The notes: generated by a model from the sequence alone, not told the origin. 64,000 nucleotides of DNA from Alistipes muris (GCF_943193205.1 NZ_CALPDD010000005.1:62001-126000), one strand, 5' to 3'; positions 32,876 to 41,936 are shown, numbered from the stretch's first letter. Numbers and translations are program-made.

Positions 32876-34149
32876 CGCAAAACCGACACAACGGCCGCCA
32901 CGGCGGCGATAACCCCAACGACTGCTGCTCGTTCTGCGGCGCGCGGCGCGACGACGTGGAGCTGATGTTCCAGGGCTCCGACGGTGCCAACATCTGCAAC
33001 AAGTGCATCGAGAACGGCTACAAGATTCTGGAGGACAACAACCTTTTCGCCGAGCGGCACCAGGGTGCGGCGGCTCCGTTCCGCAGGGAGGACCTGCTGA
33101 AGCCTGCGCAAATCAAGGATTTCCTCGACCAGTACGTCATCGGGCAGGACGCCGCCAAGCGTTATCTTTCCGTGGCGGTCTACAACCATTATAAGCGCCT
33201 TTTGTTCCCCTCCAAGGAGAACGAGGTCGAAATCGACAAGTCGAACGTCGTGCTCGTAGGTCCTACGGGTACGGGCAAGACCCTCATGGCCCGGACCATC
33301 GCCCGGCTGCTGAAAGTGCCTTTCACCATCGTCGACGCTACGGTGCTCACCGAGGCCGGGTATGTCGGCGAGGACGTCGAGAGCATCCTCTCGCGGCTGT
33401 TGCAGGTAGCCGACTACAATGTGGAGCTGGCCGAGCGGGGCATCGTCTTCATCGACGAAATCGACAAGATAGCCCGCAAGGGCGACAACCCCTCCATCAC
33501 GCGCGACGTTTCGGGCGAGGGCGTGCAGCAGGCGCTGCTCAAGCTCCTGGAGGGGACTGTGGTCAACGTGCCGCCGCAGGGCGGGCGCAAGCACCCCGAC
33601 CAGAAATTCATCCAGGTCAACACGCGCAACATCCTCTTCATCTGCGGCGGGGCGTTCGACGGCATCGAACGCAAGATCGCCCAGCGGCTCAACACCCGGG
33701 CCGTGGGCTACGGCCGCAGCGAAAGTTCGCGCATCGACCGCAGCAACCTGATGCAGTACGTCACGCCGCAGGACCTCAAGTCGTTCGGGCTCATTCCCGA
33801 GCTGGTGGGGCGTCTGCCGGTGCTGACCTACATGCAGCCGCTCGACCGCGAGGCCCTGCGCCGGATTCTGACCGAGCCCAAGAACGCCATCGTCAAGCAG
33901 TACGAGCGGCTCTTCGAGCTGGACGGCGTGAAGCTGAAGTTCGACGACGAGGCACTGGGCTACATCGTCGACAAGGCTGTGGAGTTCAAGCTCGGAGCCC
34001 GCGGCCTGCGCTCGATTTGCGAAGCGGTCATGATGGACGCCATGTTCGACCTGCCTTCGGGCGACCAGTCGCGCTTCACGGTCACACGCCCCTACGCGAC
34101 GCAAAAAATCGAGCAGGCGAATATCTGCCCGCTCAAACAGGTGGGATAG
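32872..34149 (+). CDS. clpX: ATP-dependent Clp protease ATPase subunit ClpX
   Basis: This is a 425-residue AAA+ unfoldase. The N-terminal zinc-binding domain has CSFCGARR and CNKC. Walker A is [14 protein letters not shown], Walker B is [12 protein letters not shown], and [20 protein letters not shown] contains the sensor region. [17 protein letters not shown] [13 protein letters not shown] and [10 protein letters not shown] (sensor 2) complete the ATPase. It recognises tagged substrates, unfolds them and feeds ClpP. All functional motifs are intact. Confidence 0.98.
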   Translation: MTQNRHNGRHGGDNPNDCCSFCGARRDDVELMFQGSDGANICNKCIENGYKILEDNNLFAERHQGAAAPFRREDLLKPAQIKDFLDQYVIGQDAAKRYLSVAVYNHYKRLLFPSKENEVEIDKSNVVLVGPTGTGKTLMARTIARLLKVPFTIVDATVLTEAGYVGEDVESILSRLLQVADYNVELAERGIVFIDEIDKIARKGDNPSITRDVSGEGVQQALLKLLEGTVVNVPPQGGRKHPDQKFIQVNTRNILFICGGAFDGIERKIAQRLNTRAVGYGRSESSRIDRSNLMQYVTPQDLKSFGLIPELVGRLPVLTYMQPLDREALRRILTEPKNAIVKQYERLFELDGVKLKFDDEALGYIVDKAVEFKLGARGLRSICEAVMMDAMFDLPSGDQSRFTVTRPYATQKIEQANICPLKQVG

Positions 34150-34193
34150 CCGCGGATTTATTGCCTTCACAAACCCCGGCAGGCTCAAATAAA

Positions 34194-34225
34194 TTTGGTA
34201 CTGCATCCGATTTGCGTTATCTTTG
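34194..34225 (+). promoter_or_regulatory. tkt promoter
   Basis: TTTG (34194-34197) and TATCTTTG (34218-34225) are separated by 20 bp, a textbook Bacteroidota arrangement, 33 bp before the transketolase ATG. Confidence 0.75.
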
Positions 34226-34258
34226 TTAGCGGAAAAATATCTAACAGCAATAATACCT

Positions 34259-36295
34259 ATGTCTACGAATTCCAAACTTACGCGTGTCGCCGACAACATC
34301 CGTGTCCTGTCGGCCGCCATGGTCGAGAAAGCCAAGTCGGGGCACCCGGGCGGTGCCATGGGCGGTGCCGATTTCGTGGCCGTGCTCTTCACCGAGTTCC
34401 TGCGCTACGACCCCGACAACATGGCCTACCCCTACCGCGACCGGTTCTTTCTCGACCCGGGCCACATGTCGCCGATGCTCTATTCGACGCTGGCCCTGGC
34501 CGGGCATTATTCGGCCGAGGACCTGCAGTCGCTGCGGCAGTGGGGCAGCGTGACCCCCGGCCACCCCGAGGTGGATGTGATGCGCGGAGTGGAAAATACC
34601 TCCGGCCCGTTGGGACAGGGGCATGCCATGGCGTTGGGCGCTGCCATTGCCGAGCGCTTCATGGTGGCCCGTTTCGGCGAGTGGATGGCCCACAAGACTT
34701 ACGCCTATATCTCCGACGGCGGTGTCGAGGAGGAAATTTCGCAGGGGGTGGGCCGCATCGCCGGGCACCTGGGGCTCGCGAATTTCATCATGTACTACGA
34801 TTCCAACAACATCCAGCTCTCGACCAAGGTCGAGGAGGTCGACACCGAGAACGTCGCCCAGAAGTACGAGGCTTGGGGTTGGAACGTGCTGACGGTCGAC
34901 GGGCACGACATCGACAAGCTGCGCGAAGCGCTCGTCGTGGCCCATTCCGAGACCGAGCGGCCGACGCTCATCATCGGCCGCACGACGATGGGCAAGGGGG
35001 CTGTGGCCGCCGACGGGTCGTGCTACGAGGACAAGGTTTCGACCCACGGACAGCCGCTGTCGGCCGCCGGAGCCGATCTGGCCGCCACCATCCGCAACCT
35101 CGGCGGCGACCCCGAGCAGCCGTTCGCGTTCTTCGAGGAGAGCCGCGAGGTGTTCGGCGCCCGCCGTGAAGCGCTCAAGACATGGGTCGCCGAGCAGGCC
35201 AAGGTCGAAAAGTCGTGGCGTCAGTCGCACAAGGAGCTGGCGCACAAGCTCGATAAGTTCCTCAAGGGCGAGCTGCCCGAAATCGACTACAAGGCGGTCG
35301 ACATGAAAGCCGACGTCGCTACGCGTGCCGCTTCGGCGACCGTGCTGAGCCTCTATGGCGAGAAAGTCGAGAACATGATCGTCGCTTCGGCCGACCTCTC
35401 CAATTCGGACAAGACCGACGGTTTCCTTAAGAAGACCAAGGCTTTCACCAAGGGCGATTTCTCGGGCAAGTTCTTCCAGGCAGGTGTCTCGGAGCTGACG
35501 ATGGCTTGCGTGATGAACGGTATGGCGCTGCACGGCGGTGTCATCCCCGCTTGCGGAACGTTCTTCGTCTTCTCCGACTACATGAAACCTGCCGTGCGTC
35601 TGGCGGCGTTGATGCGCCTGCACGTCGTCTATATCTGGACCCACGATTCGTTCCGCGTCGGCGAGGACGGTCCTACGCACCAGCCCATCGAGCACGAAGC
35701 GCAGATTCGCTTGATGGAGCACCTCAAGAACCACCACGGCGAGCGTTCGATGGTCGTTCTGCGTCCCGCCGACGGCGAGGAGACGCTGATGGCGTGGAAG
35801 ACCGCCATCGAGGAGCACCGCCCCGTGGCGTTGGTGCTTTCGCGTCAGAATATCAAGAATTTGCCGACGCTCAGCAGCAAGACCCGCCGCGAGGAAGCCG
35901 CGCAGGTTTCCAAGGGCGGTTACGTGGTCATGGACGCCGCCAAACCTGCCGCCGTGTTGGTGGCTACCGGTTCGGAGGTCGCTACGCTCGTCGAGGGCGC
36001 CGAGCTGCTGGCCAGGGAGGGTATCGCCGTCCGCGTGGTCAACGTGCCGTCGGAGGGTCTTTTCCGCGACCAGCCCAAGTCTTACCAGGAAAGTGTGTTG
36101 CCCGCAGGTATCGTGCGTTATGGTCTGACTTCCGGCCTGCCCGTCAACTTGCTCGGTCTGGTCGGCGATTCCGGGTTCATCCATGGGCTCGACCACTTCG
36201 GTTTCTCGGCGCCTTACAAGGTGCTCGACGAGAAGTTCGGGTTCAACGGTGAAACCGTCGCCGCCGAAGTCAAGAATTTGTTGAAGAAGAAATAG
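34259..36295 (+). CDS. tkt: Transketolase
   Basis: This is a 678-residue thiamine-diphosphate enzyme. VEKAKSGHPGGAMGGADF, LDPGHMSPMLYSTLALAGHY and GPLGQGHAMALGAAIAE are the first-domain signatures. The thiamine site is around AYISDGGVEEEISQG. FFQAGVSELTMACVMNGMAL and THDSFRVGEDGPTHQPIEH are the second-domain motifs. It moves two-carbon units between sugar phosphates in the non-oxidative pentose phosphate pathway. The start at 34259 fits its promoter. A tandem hairpin repeat follows the stop. Confidence 0.96.
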   Translation: MSTNSKLTRVADNIRVLSAAMVEKAKSGHPGGAMGGADFVAVLFTEFLRYDPDNMAYPYRDRFFLDPGHMSPMLYSTLALAGHYSAEDLQSLRQWGSVTPGHPEVDVMRGVENTSGPLGQGHAMALGAAIAERFMVARFGEWMAHKTYAYISDGGVEEEISQGVGRIAGHLGLANFIMYYDSNNIQLSTKVEEVDTENVAQKYEAWGWNVLTVDGHDIDKLREALVVAHSETERPTLIIGRTTMGKGAVAADGSCYEDKVSTHGQPLSAAGADLAATIRNLGGDPEQPFAFFEESREVFGARREALKTWVAEQAKVEKSWRQSHKELAHKLDKFLKGELPEIDYKAVDMKADVATRAASATVLSLYGEKVENMIVASADLSNSDKTDGFLKKTKAFTKGDFSGKFFQAGVSELTMACVMNGMALHGGVIPACGTFFVFSDYMKPAVRLAALMRLHVVYIWTHDSFRVGEDGPTHQPIEHEAQIRLMEHLKNHHGERSMVVLRPADGEETLMAWKTAIEEHRPVALVLSRQNIKNLPTLSSKTRREEAAQVSKGGYVVMDAAKPAAVLVATGSEVATLVEGAELLAREGIAVRVVNVPSEGLFRDQPKSYQESVLPAGIVRYGLTSGLPVNLLGLVGDSGFIHGLDHFGFSAPYKVLDEKFGFNGETVAAEVKNLLKKK

Positions 36296-36298
36296 TTC

Positions 36299-36469
36299 TT
36301 CGGCGGCAACATCTTTTTAGTGCCGCCGGGGTTGGAAGATTGGGTTTCGGCGGCAACATCTTTGGGTCGCCGCCGGGGTTGGAAGATTGGGTTTCGGCGG
36401 CAGCGTCTTTGGGTCGCCGCCGAAGTTGGAAGATAGTTTTCCGGCGGTAGCGTTTAGTGCCGCTGATAT
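36299..36469 (+). repeat. 47-bp tandem repeat, three copies plus a partial
   Basis: Units at 36299-36344, 36345-36391 and 36392-36438, and a partial copy to 36469, follow directly after the tkt stop. Each contains a GC hairpin built from CGGCGGC and GCCGCCG with a short T-rich loop, then GTTGGAAGAT. Copies differ by a few substitutions. Confidence 0.9.
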
Positions 36470-36480
36470 TCCGGATAGTA

Positions 36481-36512
36481 AAATCCCGGGCCGTTGAGGT
36501 CCGGGATTTTTG
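36481..36512. terminator. Bidirectional terminator between tkt and ung
   Basis: AAATCCCGG / CCGGGATTT with an 11-base loop has T and A runs at its ends. It serves tkt from the left and ung from the right. Confidence 0.88.
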
Positions 36513-36574
36513 TTCGCATCAGCCTTGTGCCGGCTGTCATTCTGAGCGTTAGCGAAGAATCTAAAACGGGATGC

Positions 36575-37237
36575 CTACCACACGATAGGTTCCTTGCCTG
36601 CCGAGCGGAGGTATTCATTGGCGCGCGAGAAGTGGCGGCAGCCGAAGAATCCTCGGTAGACCGAGAGCGGCGAGGGGTGCACGGCCTTGAGAATGCAGTT
36701 GCGGGCCGGGTCGGCAATGGCGCCCTTGCGTTGGGCGTAGCTGCCCCAAAGCATGTAGACGATTCCTTCCTTGCGTTCGTTGATGGCCCGTACCACCGCA
36801 TCCGTAAAGGTCTCCCAGCCGTGGCCTGCGTGCGAGGCCGCTTCGTGGGCCCGCACCGTCAGTACGGCGTTGAGCAGCAGGACGCCCTGTTCGGCCCAGC
36901 GGTCGAGGTTGCCTGTCGGGGGTACGGGGGTTCCCGTGTCGTCGTGTACCTCTTGGAAGATATTTTGCAGCGAGGGCGGAAAGGGCACTCCGTCGCCTAC
37001 CGAGAAGCAGAGCCCGTTGGCCTGCCCGGGGCCGTGGTAGGGATCCTGCCCGATGATGACCACCTTGAGCCGCTCGAACGGGCATTTGTCGAACGCCCGG
37101 AAGATGTTGCTGCCGCGCGGGTAGATGCGGCGCAGGGCGTATTCCTGCCGTACGAAGTCGGTCAGTTCGCGGAAATAGGGTTTCTCGAATTCGGGTGCCA
37201 GCAGTTCTTTCCAGTCGGCGGCGATTTTCACGTCCAT
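36575..37237 (-). CDS. ung: Uracil-DNA glycosylase
   Basis: This 220-residue family 1 enzyme has VVIIGQDPYHGPGQANGLCFSV with the catalytic Asp. VLLLNAVLTVRAHEA, GWETFTDAVV and AVHPSPLSVYRGFFGCRHFS (HPSPLS loop) complete it. It removes uracil from DNA after cytosine deamination or dUTP use. The length is normal. It is a single-gene unit between the tkt terminator and the divergent alkaline phosphatase gene. Confidence 0.97.
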   Translation of the reverse strand: MDVKIAADWKELLAPEFEKPYFRELTDFVRQEYALRRIYPRGSNIFRAFDKCPFERLKVVIIGQDPYHGPGQANGLCFSVGDGVPFPPSLQNIFQEVHDDTGTPVPPTGNLDRWAEQGVLLLNAVLTVRAHEAASHAGHGWETFTDAVVRAINERKEGIVYMLWGSYAQRKGAIADPARNCILKAVHPSPLSVYRGFFGCRHFSRANEYLRSAGKEPIVW

Positions 37238-37291
37238 CTTCTGCGGGTTTGAAATTTCGGTAAATATACTGAAAAGTTCGCAGAATCCTGC

Positions 37292-37299
37292 TAACTTTG
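37292..37299 (+). promoter_or_regulatory. Probable alkaline phosphatase promoter, -7 box
   Basis: TAACTTTG lies 24 bp before the ATG at 37324. No clear -33 partner is seen. Confidence 0.5.
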
Positions 37300-37323
37300 T
37301 CTTTGCAATCTTATTTCGCAGTC

Positions 37324-38412
37324 ATGAAAAAATTCCTCCTCGTATTGTGCGCGTCGTTTGCGGCGGCGTGCAGTTGTTTTTCCGACCGGGAGCCCGAAGT
37401 GCGCAGCGTCATCTACATGATCGGCGACGGCATGGGGTTGGCGCAGGTTTCGTTGTTGCAGATCGCCAGGGATTACGAGCCTACGGCGTTCGACCGTGCG
37501 CAGGGCGTCGCCTTGATTGCCACGCGGTCGGCCAACAACCGTGTGACCGATTCGGCGGCTGCGGGTACGGCGCTCAGCAGCGGCTGCAAGACCAACAATG
37601 CCTGGCTGGGGCTCGATACGGCCGGGCAGCGGCTGGTTCCCATCGCCGAGTGCGCCCGGCAGCAGGGTATGCGGACCGGACTGGTCGTCACCAGCCACCT
37701 CTACCATGCGACGCCCGCCGCGTTCTATGCCCATGTCGCCGACCGCGACAACGTGGCGGCCATTACGGCCGATATGACTGCCAGCGGCATCGACCTGCTG
37801 ATGGGCGGCGGCCGCAAGGCCCTTTCCGAGCAGCTGCCCGAGGGAGGTTCGCGTCTCGACGAATTCCGGGCCCTGGGCTACCGTGTCGTGCTGGAGCCGG
37901 AGCAGATAGATACCTTGTCGGGGTTGCCTGTCGTGGCTGCTGTGGCCGACAAGCATCTGCCCGCCATTGCCGAGCGCGGCGACTACCTGCCGCAGGCTAC
38001 CCGCAAGGCGCTCGAACTGCTGTCGGCCGACAACGACGAGGGTTTCTTCTTGATGGTCGAGGGGTCGCAAATCGACATGGCCTGCCACGGCCACGACGCT
38101 ATCCGTTTGTTCAACGAGATGTGCGATTTCGAGCGGGCGGTCGCTGCGGCGATGGACTTTGCCGACAGCCATCCCGGTACGCTGGTCGTCGTCACGGCCG
38201 ACCACGAGACGGGCGGGCTGACGCTTCCCAGCGGCGAATCGGATTTCACGCTGCCCGATTCGGGCGTGATGGTCGAATTCTCCACAGGCGGGCATTCGGC
38301 GTCGATGGTCCCCGTCTACCTCTACGGCACGGGTGCCGACCGCATCCGCGGGCTGATGGACAATACCGGATTGGCGAACCGTATCAAGCAGCTTATCGCC
38401 GAGCGCAGGTAG
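37324..38412 (+). CDS. Alkaline phosphatase, predicted lipoprotein
   Basis: The protein has 362 residues. The signal MKKFLLVLCASFAAACS has a possible lipobox with Cys16. The mature part begins IYMIGDGMGLAQ (metal-binding Asp) and has VTDSAAAGTALSSGCKT with the nucleophile Ser. MVEGSQIDMACHGHD, VVTADHETGGL and STGGHSASMVPVYLYG are metal ligand blocks. It is a short member of the PhoA superfamily without the crown insert of E. coli (471). It would release phosphate from organic esters outside the cytoplasm. The ATG at 37324 was chosen over one nine codons earlier because the signal peptide starts there. Confidence 0.94.
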   Translation: MKKFLLVLCASFAAACSCFSDREPEVRSVIYMIGDGMGLAQVSLLQIARDYEPTAFDRAQGVALIATRSANNRVTDSAAAGTALSSGCKTNNAWLGLDTAGQRLVPIAECARQQGMRTGLVVTSHLYHATPAAFYAHVADRDNVAAITADMTASGIDLLMGGGRKALSEQLPEGGSRLDEFRALGYRVVLEPEQIDTLSGLPVVAAVADKHLPAIAERGDYLPQATRKALELLSADNDEGFFLMVEGSQIDMACHGHDAIRLFNEMCDFERAVAAAMDFADSHPGTLVVVTADHETGGLTLPSGESDFTLPDSGVMVEFSTGGHSASMVPVYLYGTGADRIRGLMDNTGLANRIKQLIAERR

Positions 38413-38442
38413 TCTTCCGCCGGATTCCGGCATGAATATAGT

Positions 38443-38469
38443 CCCCGCATTGCTCGAAACAATGCGGGG
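38443..38469. terminator. Hairpin between phosphatase and TonB-like gene
   Basis: Perfect 10-bp stem CCCCGCATTG / CAATGCGGGG with a 7-base loop lies between two converging genes. T runs are weak. Confidence 0.75.
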
Positions 38470-38477
38470 GCTTGTCC

Positions 38478-39005
38478 TTACAGCCGGAAATTGAGCGGCA
38501 GCGTATATTTGACGTTTACTTTCCGCCCCTCTTGAATCCCGGGTGTCCAGCTTCCGGGCGGAATATGGCTCAATACCCGAATTACTTCGTGCGTCAGCAG
38601 GTCGTGGGGGCTCGACAGCACTTCGATTTGGGTCATCGAACCGTTTTTCGTTACCACGAAACTTACCAAAACCGATCCGCTGATTCCTCGTTTCAAGGCT
38701 GCTTGGGGATATTTCATGTGCTGAGAAATCCATGTGCGGAACTTGTTGATGCCGCCACCCTGGAACTTCGGCATCGTCTCAGCCATCAGATAGAGTTCGT
38801 CTTCTTTCGGTTCTTCGCTTTCGTCCCACGCGGGCGGTATCTTCGGTTTTTCCGTGGCGGCAAGCGTGTCGCAGATCATGTGCGGAGTGCCCGACGGCAT
38901 CCGGATTTCTGCCGCCCGAGCCGTGCAAATGCAAAGCAGACAGAGCAAGATTCCTGTCGACAATAGCAGGGCGTATCTGCCCGGGCGTTGGCCAATCATT
39001 ATCAT
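38478..39005 (-). CDS. TonB C-terminal domain protein
   Basis: The protein has 175 residues. A hydrophobic segment near residues 10-30 anchors or exports it. The C-terminal domain from about residue 85 reads MKYPQAALKRGISGSVLVSF, VVTKNGSMTQIEVL and SWTPGIQEGRKVNVKYTLPL, the TonB fold with its Y-P-x-x-A and G-x-V-x-V-x-F pattern. The proline-rich spacer of true TonB is short (PKIPPAWDESEEPKE), and no exbB/exbD genes are near. It may be an orphan energy transducer or a structural TonB-domain protein. No known substrate. Confidence 0.85.
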   Translation of the reverse strand: MIMIGQRPGRYALLLSTGILLCLLCICTARAAEIRMPSGTPHMICDTLAATEKPKIPPAWDESEEPKEDELYLMAETMPKFQGGGINKFRTWISQHMKYPQAALKRGISGSVLVSFVVTKNGSMTQIEVLSSPHDLLTHEVIRVLSHIPPGSWTPGIQEGRKVNVKYTLPLNFRL

Positions 39006-39032
39006 TTGTGAGTGTTTTTTGCGGATGAGTTC

Positions 39033-39530
39033 TCAGCTGCGGCGGGGCCATTCGCCGACCTCCATGTCGCGCATGTCGGTCCCGTCGACGGTGAGCCGGA
39101 CGGCCGTGCGGACGCGGTGGAACCCGAACTCTCCGGCGGCACCGGGATTGACGGCGAGCAGCTGATAGACCGGGTCGTACATGACTTTGAGGATGTGCGA
39201 ATGGCCTGCGACGAAGAGCTTGGGCCGCACGGCCTGGATGCGGGCGACGGCGCGGGGGTCGTAGTGACGCGGATAGCCGCCGATATGGGTCATCAGCACC
39301 TCCACCTCCTCGCAGCGGAAAGCGGCGAAATCGGGATAAACGCGGCGGGTCAGCCCGCCGTCTATATTGCCCGACACGGCGCGCAGGGGTTTGAATGCGG
39401 CGATTTCGTCGGCCAGCGCGAGCGACCCGATGTCGCCCGCATGCCAGATTTCGTCGACGTCGCGCAGGAATTCCCGCAGTTTGTCGTCGAACGTGCCGTG
39501 GGTGTCGGAGATGATGCCGATGCGTTTCAT
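39033..39530 (-). CDS. YfcE/MJ0936-family metallophosphoesterase
   Basis: This 165-residue enzyme has the metal ligands of calcineurin-like phosphatases: GIISDTHG, EIWHAGDIGS, VSGNIDGG (N in place of the common N-C-D), LMTHIGGYP and VAGHSHI. The small family includes YfcE, a cytosolic phosphodiesterase; the substrate is not known. It sits between the TonB-like gene and a small outer-membrane protein gene on the same strand, with gaps of 27 and 5 bp. Confidence 0.93.
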   Translation of the reverse strand: MKRIGIISDTHGTFDDKLREFLRDVDEIWHAGDIGSLALADEIAAFKPLRAVSGNIDGGLTRRVYPDFAAFRCEEVEVLMTHIGGYPRHYDPRAVARIQAVRPKLFVAGHSHILKVMYDPVYQLLAVNPGAAGEFGFHRVRTAVRLTVDGTDMRDMEVGEWPRRS

Positions 39531-39535
39531 CCGGG

Positions 39536-40060
39536 TCAGAACGTGTAGTAGAAGCCGAACTTGAGGTCGGACGACGAGAATTTCAGTCCGAAACCGTCTC
39601 CCCAGCCGCCGTTGTAGAATTCATTGCAGTAGCCTAAGAATCCTGCATGGGCCAAGAATCTGAAACGGTCGTTGATTCTTATGCTCAGTCCGGGCTGGAA
39701 TCCTATCCGGAATCCGGTCATGTCTCCGCAAGCTACGCTCAGCCCTCCATCGAGAAAAAGCGTCAGTCGCCCGGTGGTGTAGTATTTCCAACGCGCATAA
39801 GGTGCAAGTTCAAATACTATGACATCATCCAGACCTGCGAAACCTACGGAGGCGCCTACGGCCCATCGGCTATTGAAATCGTAGCCTGCTTCAGGTGCTA
39901 TGGCATAAGTGTTTTCTCCGGCGTCGTACCAATAACCGATTTGCCCGCCGACCCACCAGCCTTTGTCTTTGGGGGCAGGGGCGGGTTTTTCCTGTGCGGA
40001 GACGGTTCCGGCGGCCAGCAGCATGGCTGCGGCGAGCGATAGGGCAAGAAGTTTCTTCAT
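39536..40060 (-). CDS. Small outer-membrane beta-barrel protein
   Basis: This 174-residue protein starts with a signal peptide (MKKLLALSLAAAMLLAAGTV, cleavage after SAQ). The mature part alternates hydrophobic and polar residues in strands of 8-10 residues, such as WWVGGQIGYWYD and FLDGGLSVACG, and ends with KFGFYYTF, a terminal aromatic as needed for barrel insertion. About eight strands are predicted, like OmpX/OmpA-type porins. The role is unknown. A related protein is encoded at 54236-54703. Confidence 0.85.
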   Translation of the reverse strand: MKKLLALSLAAAMLLAAGTVSAQEKPAPAPKDKGWWVGGQIGYWYDAGENTYAIAPEAGYDFNSRWAVGASVGFAGLDDVIVFELAPYARWKYYTTGRLTLFLDGGLSVACGDMTGFRIGFQPGLSIRINDRFRFLAHAGFLGYCNEFYNGGWGDGFGLKFSSSDLKFGFYYTF

Positions 40061-40083
40061 GGTCGTTAAGTTTTGAGGTTCGG

Positions 40084-41358
40084 TTATTTGTATTTGTCTT
40101 TCCAGAGCTGCGCCATGCGTTCGGCGATTTTGGCTTCGGCGGCGTTCTGCGGGTCGGGTTCGTAGAATTTCGTGCCCGAAAGTCCCTCGGGCAGGAATTC
40201 CAGTTCGGCGAAATGGCCCTCGAAATCGTGGGCGTATTTGTAGCCCTTGCCGTAGCCTGCGCCGCTCATCAGTTTGGTGGGGGCGTTGCGCAGGTGGAGC
40301 GGTACGGGGCGGTTGGTCGTGTCGTGTTCGACCTGCGCAAGGGCCTTGTTGATAGCCATGTAGGCCGAATTGCTCTTGGGCGAGGTCGCTAAGTAGATGG
40401 TCGTTTCGGCCAGCGTGATGCGGGCTTCGGGCATTCCGATTTTGTGCACCGTGTCGAAGCAGGCGTTGGCCAGCAGCAGGGCGTTGGGGTTGGCCAGCCC
40501 GATGTCCTCCGACGCCAGAATGACCAGCCGCCGGGCGATGAAGCGCGGTTCTTCGCCCCCGGCCAGCATCCGCGCGAGGTAGTAGATGGCGGCGTTGGGG
40601 TCGCTTCCGCGCACCGATTTGATGAAGGCTGAAATGACGTCGTAGTGCTGTTCGCCGTTCTTGTCATAGAGGGCGATGTTTTGCTGAAGGCAGTCGGTGA
40701 CGTATTGGTCCGTGATGGTTACCTCGCCGTCGGTGGCTCCTACTACGATGTCGAGGATGTTGAGCAGTTTGCGGGCATCGCCGCCCGAGAACCGGAACAG
40801 GGCTGCGGTTTCCTTGACTTCGATTTTGCGTTCCTTGAGTTCGGTGTCGGTTTTGAGCGCCCGGTCGAGGAGCGTTTGCAGATCCTTGTCTTCCAGCGAT
40901 TTCAGAATGTAGACCTGGCAGCGGCTCAGCAGCGGCGAGATAACCTCGAACGAGGGGTTTTCGGTCGTGGCGCCGATAAGGGTGACTACGCCTTGTTCAA
41001 CGGCGCCCAGTAGCGAATCCTGCTGCGATTTGTTGAAGCGGTGGATTTCGTCGATGAAAAGAAACGGTGGCTTGCGGTCGAAAAACTGTTGTTTGCGGGC
41101 CGATTCGATGACCTCGCGCACTTCCTTCACCCCCGACGTCACAGCCGAAAGGGTGAAGAACGGCCGTTCCAATTGTGTCGCGACGATTTTGGCAAGGGTG
41201 GTCTTTCCTACGCCCGGCGGGCCCCACAGGATGAACGACGGTACGTTGCCCGTCTCGAAGAATTTGCGGAATACGCCGTTCTTGCCCACGAGGTGTTCCT
41301 GCCCGATATATTCTTCGATGGTGCGGGGGCGCAGGCGTTCGGCTAAGGGTGCGGACAT
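40084..41358 (-). CDS. rarA: Replication-associated recombination protein A (AAA+ ATPase)
   Basis: This is a 424-residue AAA+ protein, also called MgsA. PLAERLRPRTIEEYIGQEHL precedes the Walker A loop ILWGPPGVGKTTLAK. Walker B is FLFIDEIHRFNKSQQD, and the sensor is LIGATTENPSFEV. The C-terminal SVRGSDPNAAIYYLARML and the RNAPTKLMSG block are typical of RarA. It loads and acts at stalled replication forks. The start at 41358 follows a good promoter; the longer frame runs back through the repeat. A tandem palindromic repeat lies upstream. Confidence 0.95.
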   Translation of the reverse strand: MSAPLAERLRPRTIEEYIGQEHLVGKNGVFRKFFETGNVPSFILWGPPGVGKTTLAKIVATQLERPFFTLSAVTSGVKEVREVIESARKQQFFDRKPPFLFIDEIHRFNKSQQDSLLGAVEQGVVTLIGATTENPSFEVISPLLSRCQVYILKSLEDKDLQTLLDRALKTDTELKERKIEVKETAALFRFSGGDARKLLNILDIVVGATDGEVTITDQYVTDCLQQNIALYDKNGEQHYDVISAFIKSVRGSDPNAAIYYLARMLAGGEEPRFIARRLVILASEDIGLANPNALLLANACFDTVHKIGMPEARITLAETTIYLATSPKSNSAYMAINKALAQVEHDTTNRPVPLHLRNAPTKLMSGAGYGKGYKYAHDFEGHFAELEFLPEGLSGTKFYEPDPQNAAEAKIAERMAQLWKDKYK

Positions 41359-41383
41359 GGTTGGGGGCGGTTGATTCTTTTTA

Positions 41384-41415
41384 CAAAGGTAGTGCAAGGC
41401 GAGAGGAAAAGCAAA
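41384..41415 (-). promoter_or_regulatory. rarA promoter
   Basis: On the minus strand TTTG, 20 bases, then TACCTTTG (41384-41391). The -33 TTTG belongs to the palindrome of repeat unit a, and the spacer CTTTTCCTCTCGCCTTGCAC closely resembles that of the tig promoter. Confidence 0.75.
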
Positions 41416-41611
41416 CGAAGTTTGCATTTTCCCGAGCCGCCGCCTACCTAAACCAAGCGCAGCGCAGGTAAAGTGCAAGGCGAGCGCAATGCCAAATTTA
41501 TTTGAGCATTGCCGAGCCGTAGCCTGCCTAAACCAAGCGTAGCGCAGGTAAAGTGCAAGGCGAGAGGAAAAGCAAACGAAGTTTGTATGCAGTACCAAAT
41601 GAATTTTGTGT
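41387..41611 (-). repeat. Tandem palindrome repeats of about 80 bp
   Basis: Units a (41387-41465), b (41466-41545) and c (41546-41611, truncated) share AGGTAAAGTGCAAGGCGAG and CCTAAACCAAGCG blocks. The palindrome in a and c is built on GAGGAAAAGCAAAC / GTTTGCATTTTCC. In b it is built on GCGCAATGCCAAAT / ATTTGAGCATTGC. Both arms changed together, so pairing is conserved while sequence is not. Confidence 0.85.
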
Positions 41612-41619
41612 TATCTTTG
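41612..41619 (+). promoter_or_regulatory. Promoter of the CD225-DUF2752 pair, -7 box
   Basis: TATCTTTG lies 34 bp before the CD225 ATG. It sits at the edge of the repeat array, which feeds rarA on the other strand. Confidence 0.6.
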
Positions 41620-41652
41620 TTGGCAGAATCCGAATTCAAAAATCGCAATATC

Positions 41653-41928
41653 ATGGAAACAAACATGCAGAAACCGGATAACAATCTGGTGTGGGCCATT
41701 TTGGCTACCGTTTTGTGCTGTCTGCCGTTCGGCATCGTGGCTATCATCAAGTCTACGCAGGTCGACAGCTTTTGGGCCGCCGGACGATACGACGAGGCCG
41801 TGCAGGCGGCCGCCGACGCCCGCAAATGGTGCTGGGTCAGCGTCATCGTCTCGGTTGTGGTTATCGTGCTTTATTTTCTGCTGATTGCCGGCGTAGCCGG
41901 GTTGGCGGTGGTAGGCAGCCAGTTGTAG
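41653..41928 (+). CDS. CD225/dispanin family membrane protein
   Basis: The protein has 91 residues and two membrane helices. NNLVWAILATVLCCLPFGIV followed by AIIKSTQVDSFWAAGRYDEA is the CD225 core, including the conserved Cys pair and the basic loop. A second helix VSVIVSVVVIVLYFLLIAG follows. The bacterial function is unknown. It is paired with a DUF2752 gene 8 bp downstream, an arrangement seen in other Bacteroidota. A second ATG four codons in (MQKPDNN) is also usable. Confidence 0.9.
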   Translation: METNMQKPDNNLVWAILATVLCCLPFGIVAIIKSTQVDSFWAAGRYDEAVQAAADARKWCWVSVIVSVVVIVLYFLLIAGVAGLAVVGSQL

Positions 41929-41936
41929 CCGTTCCC

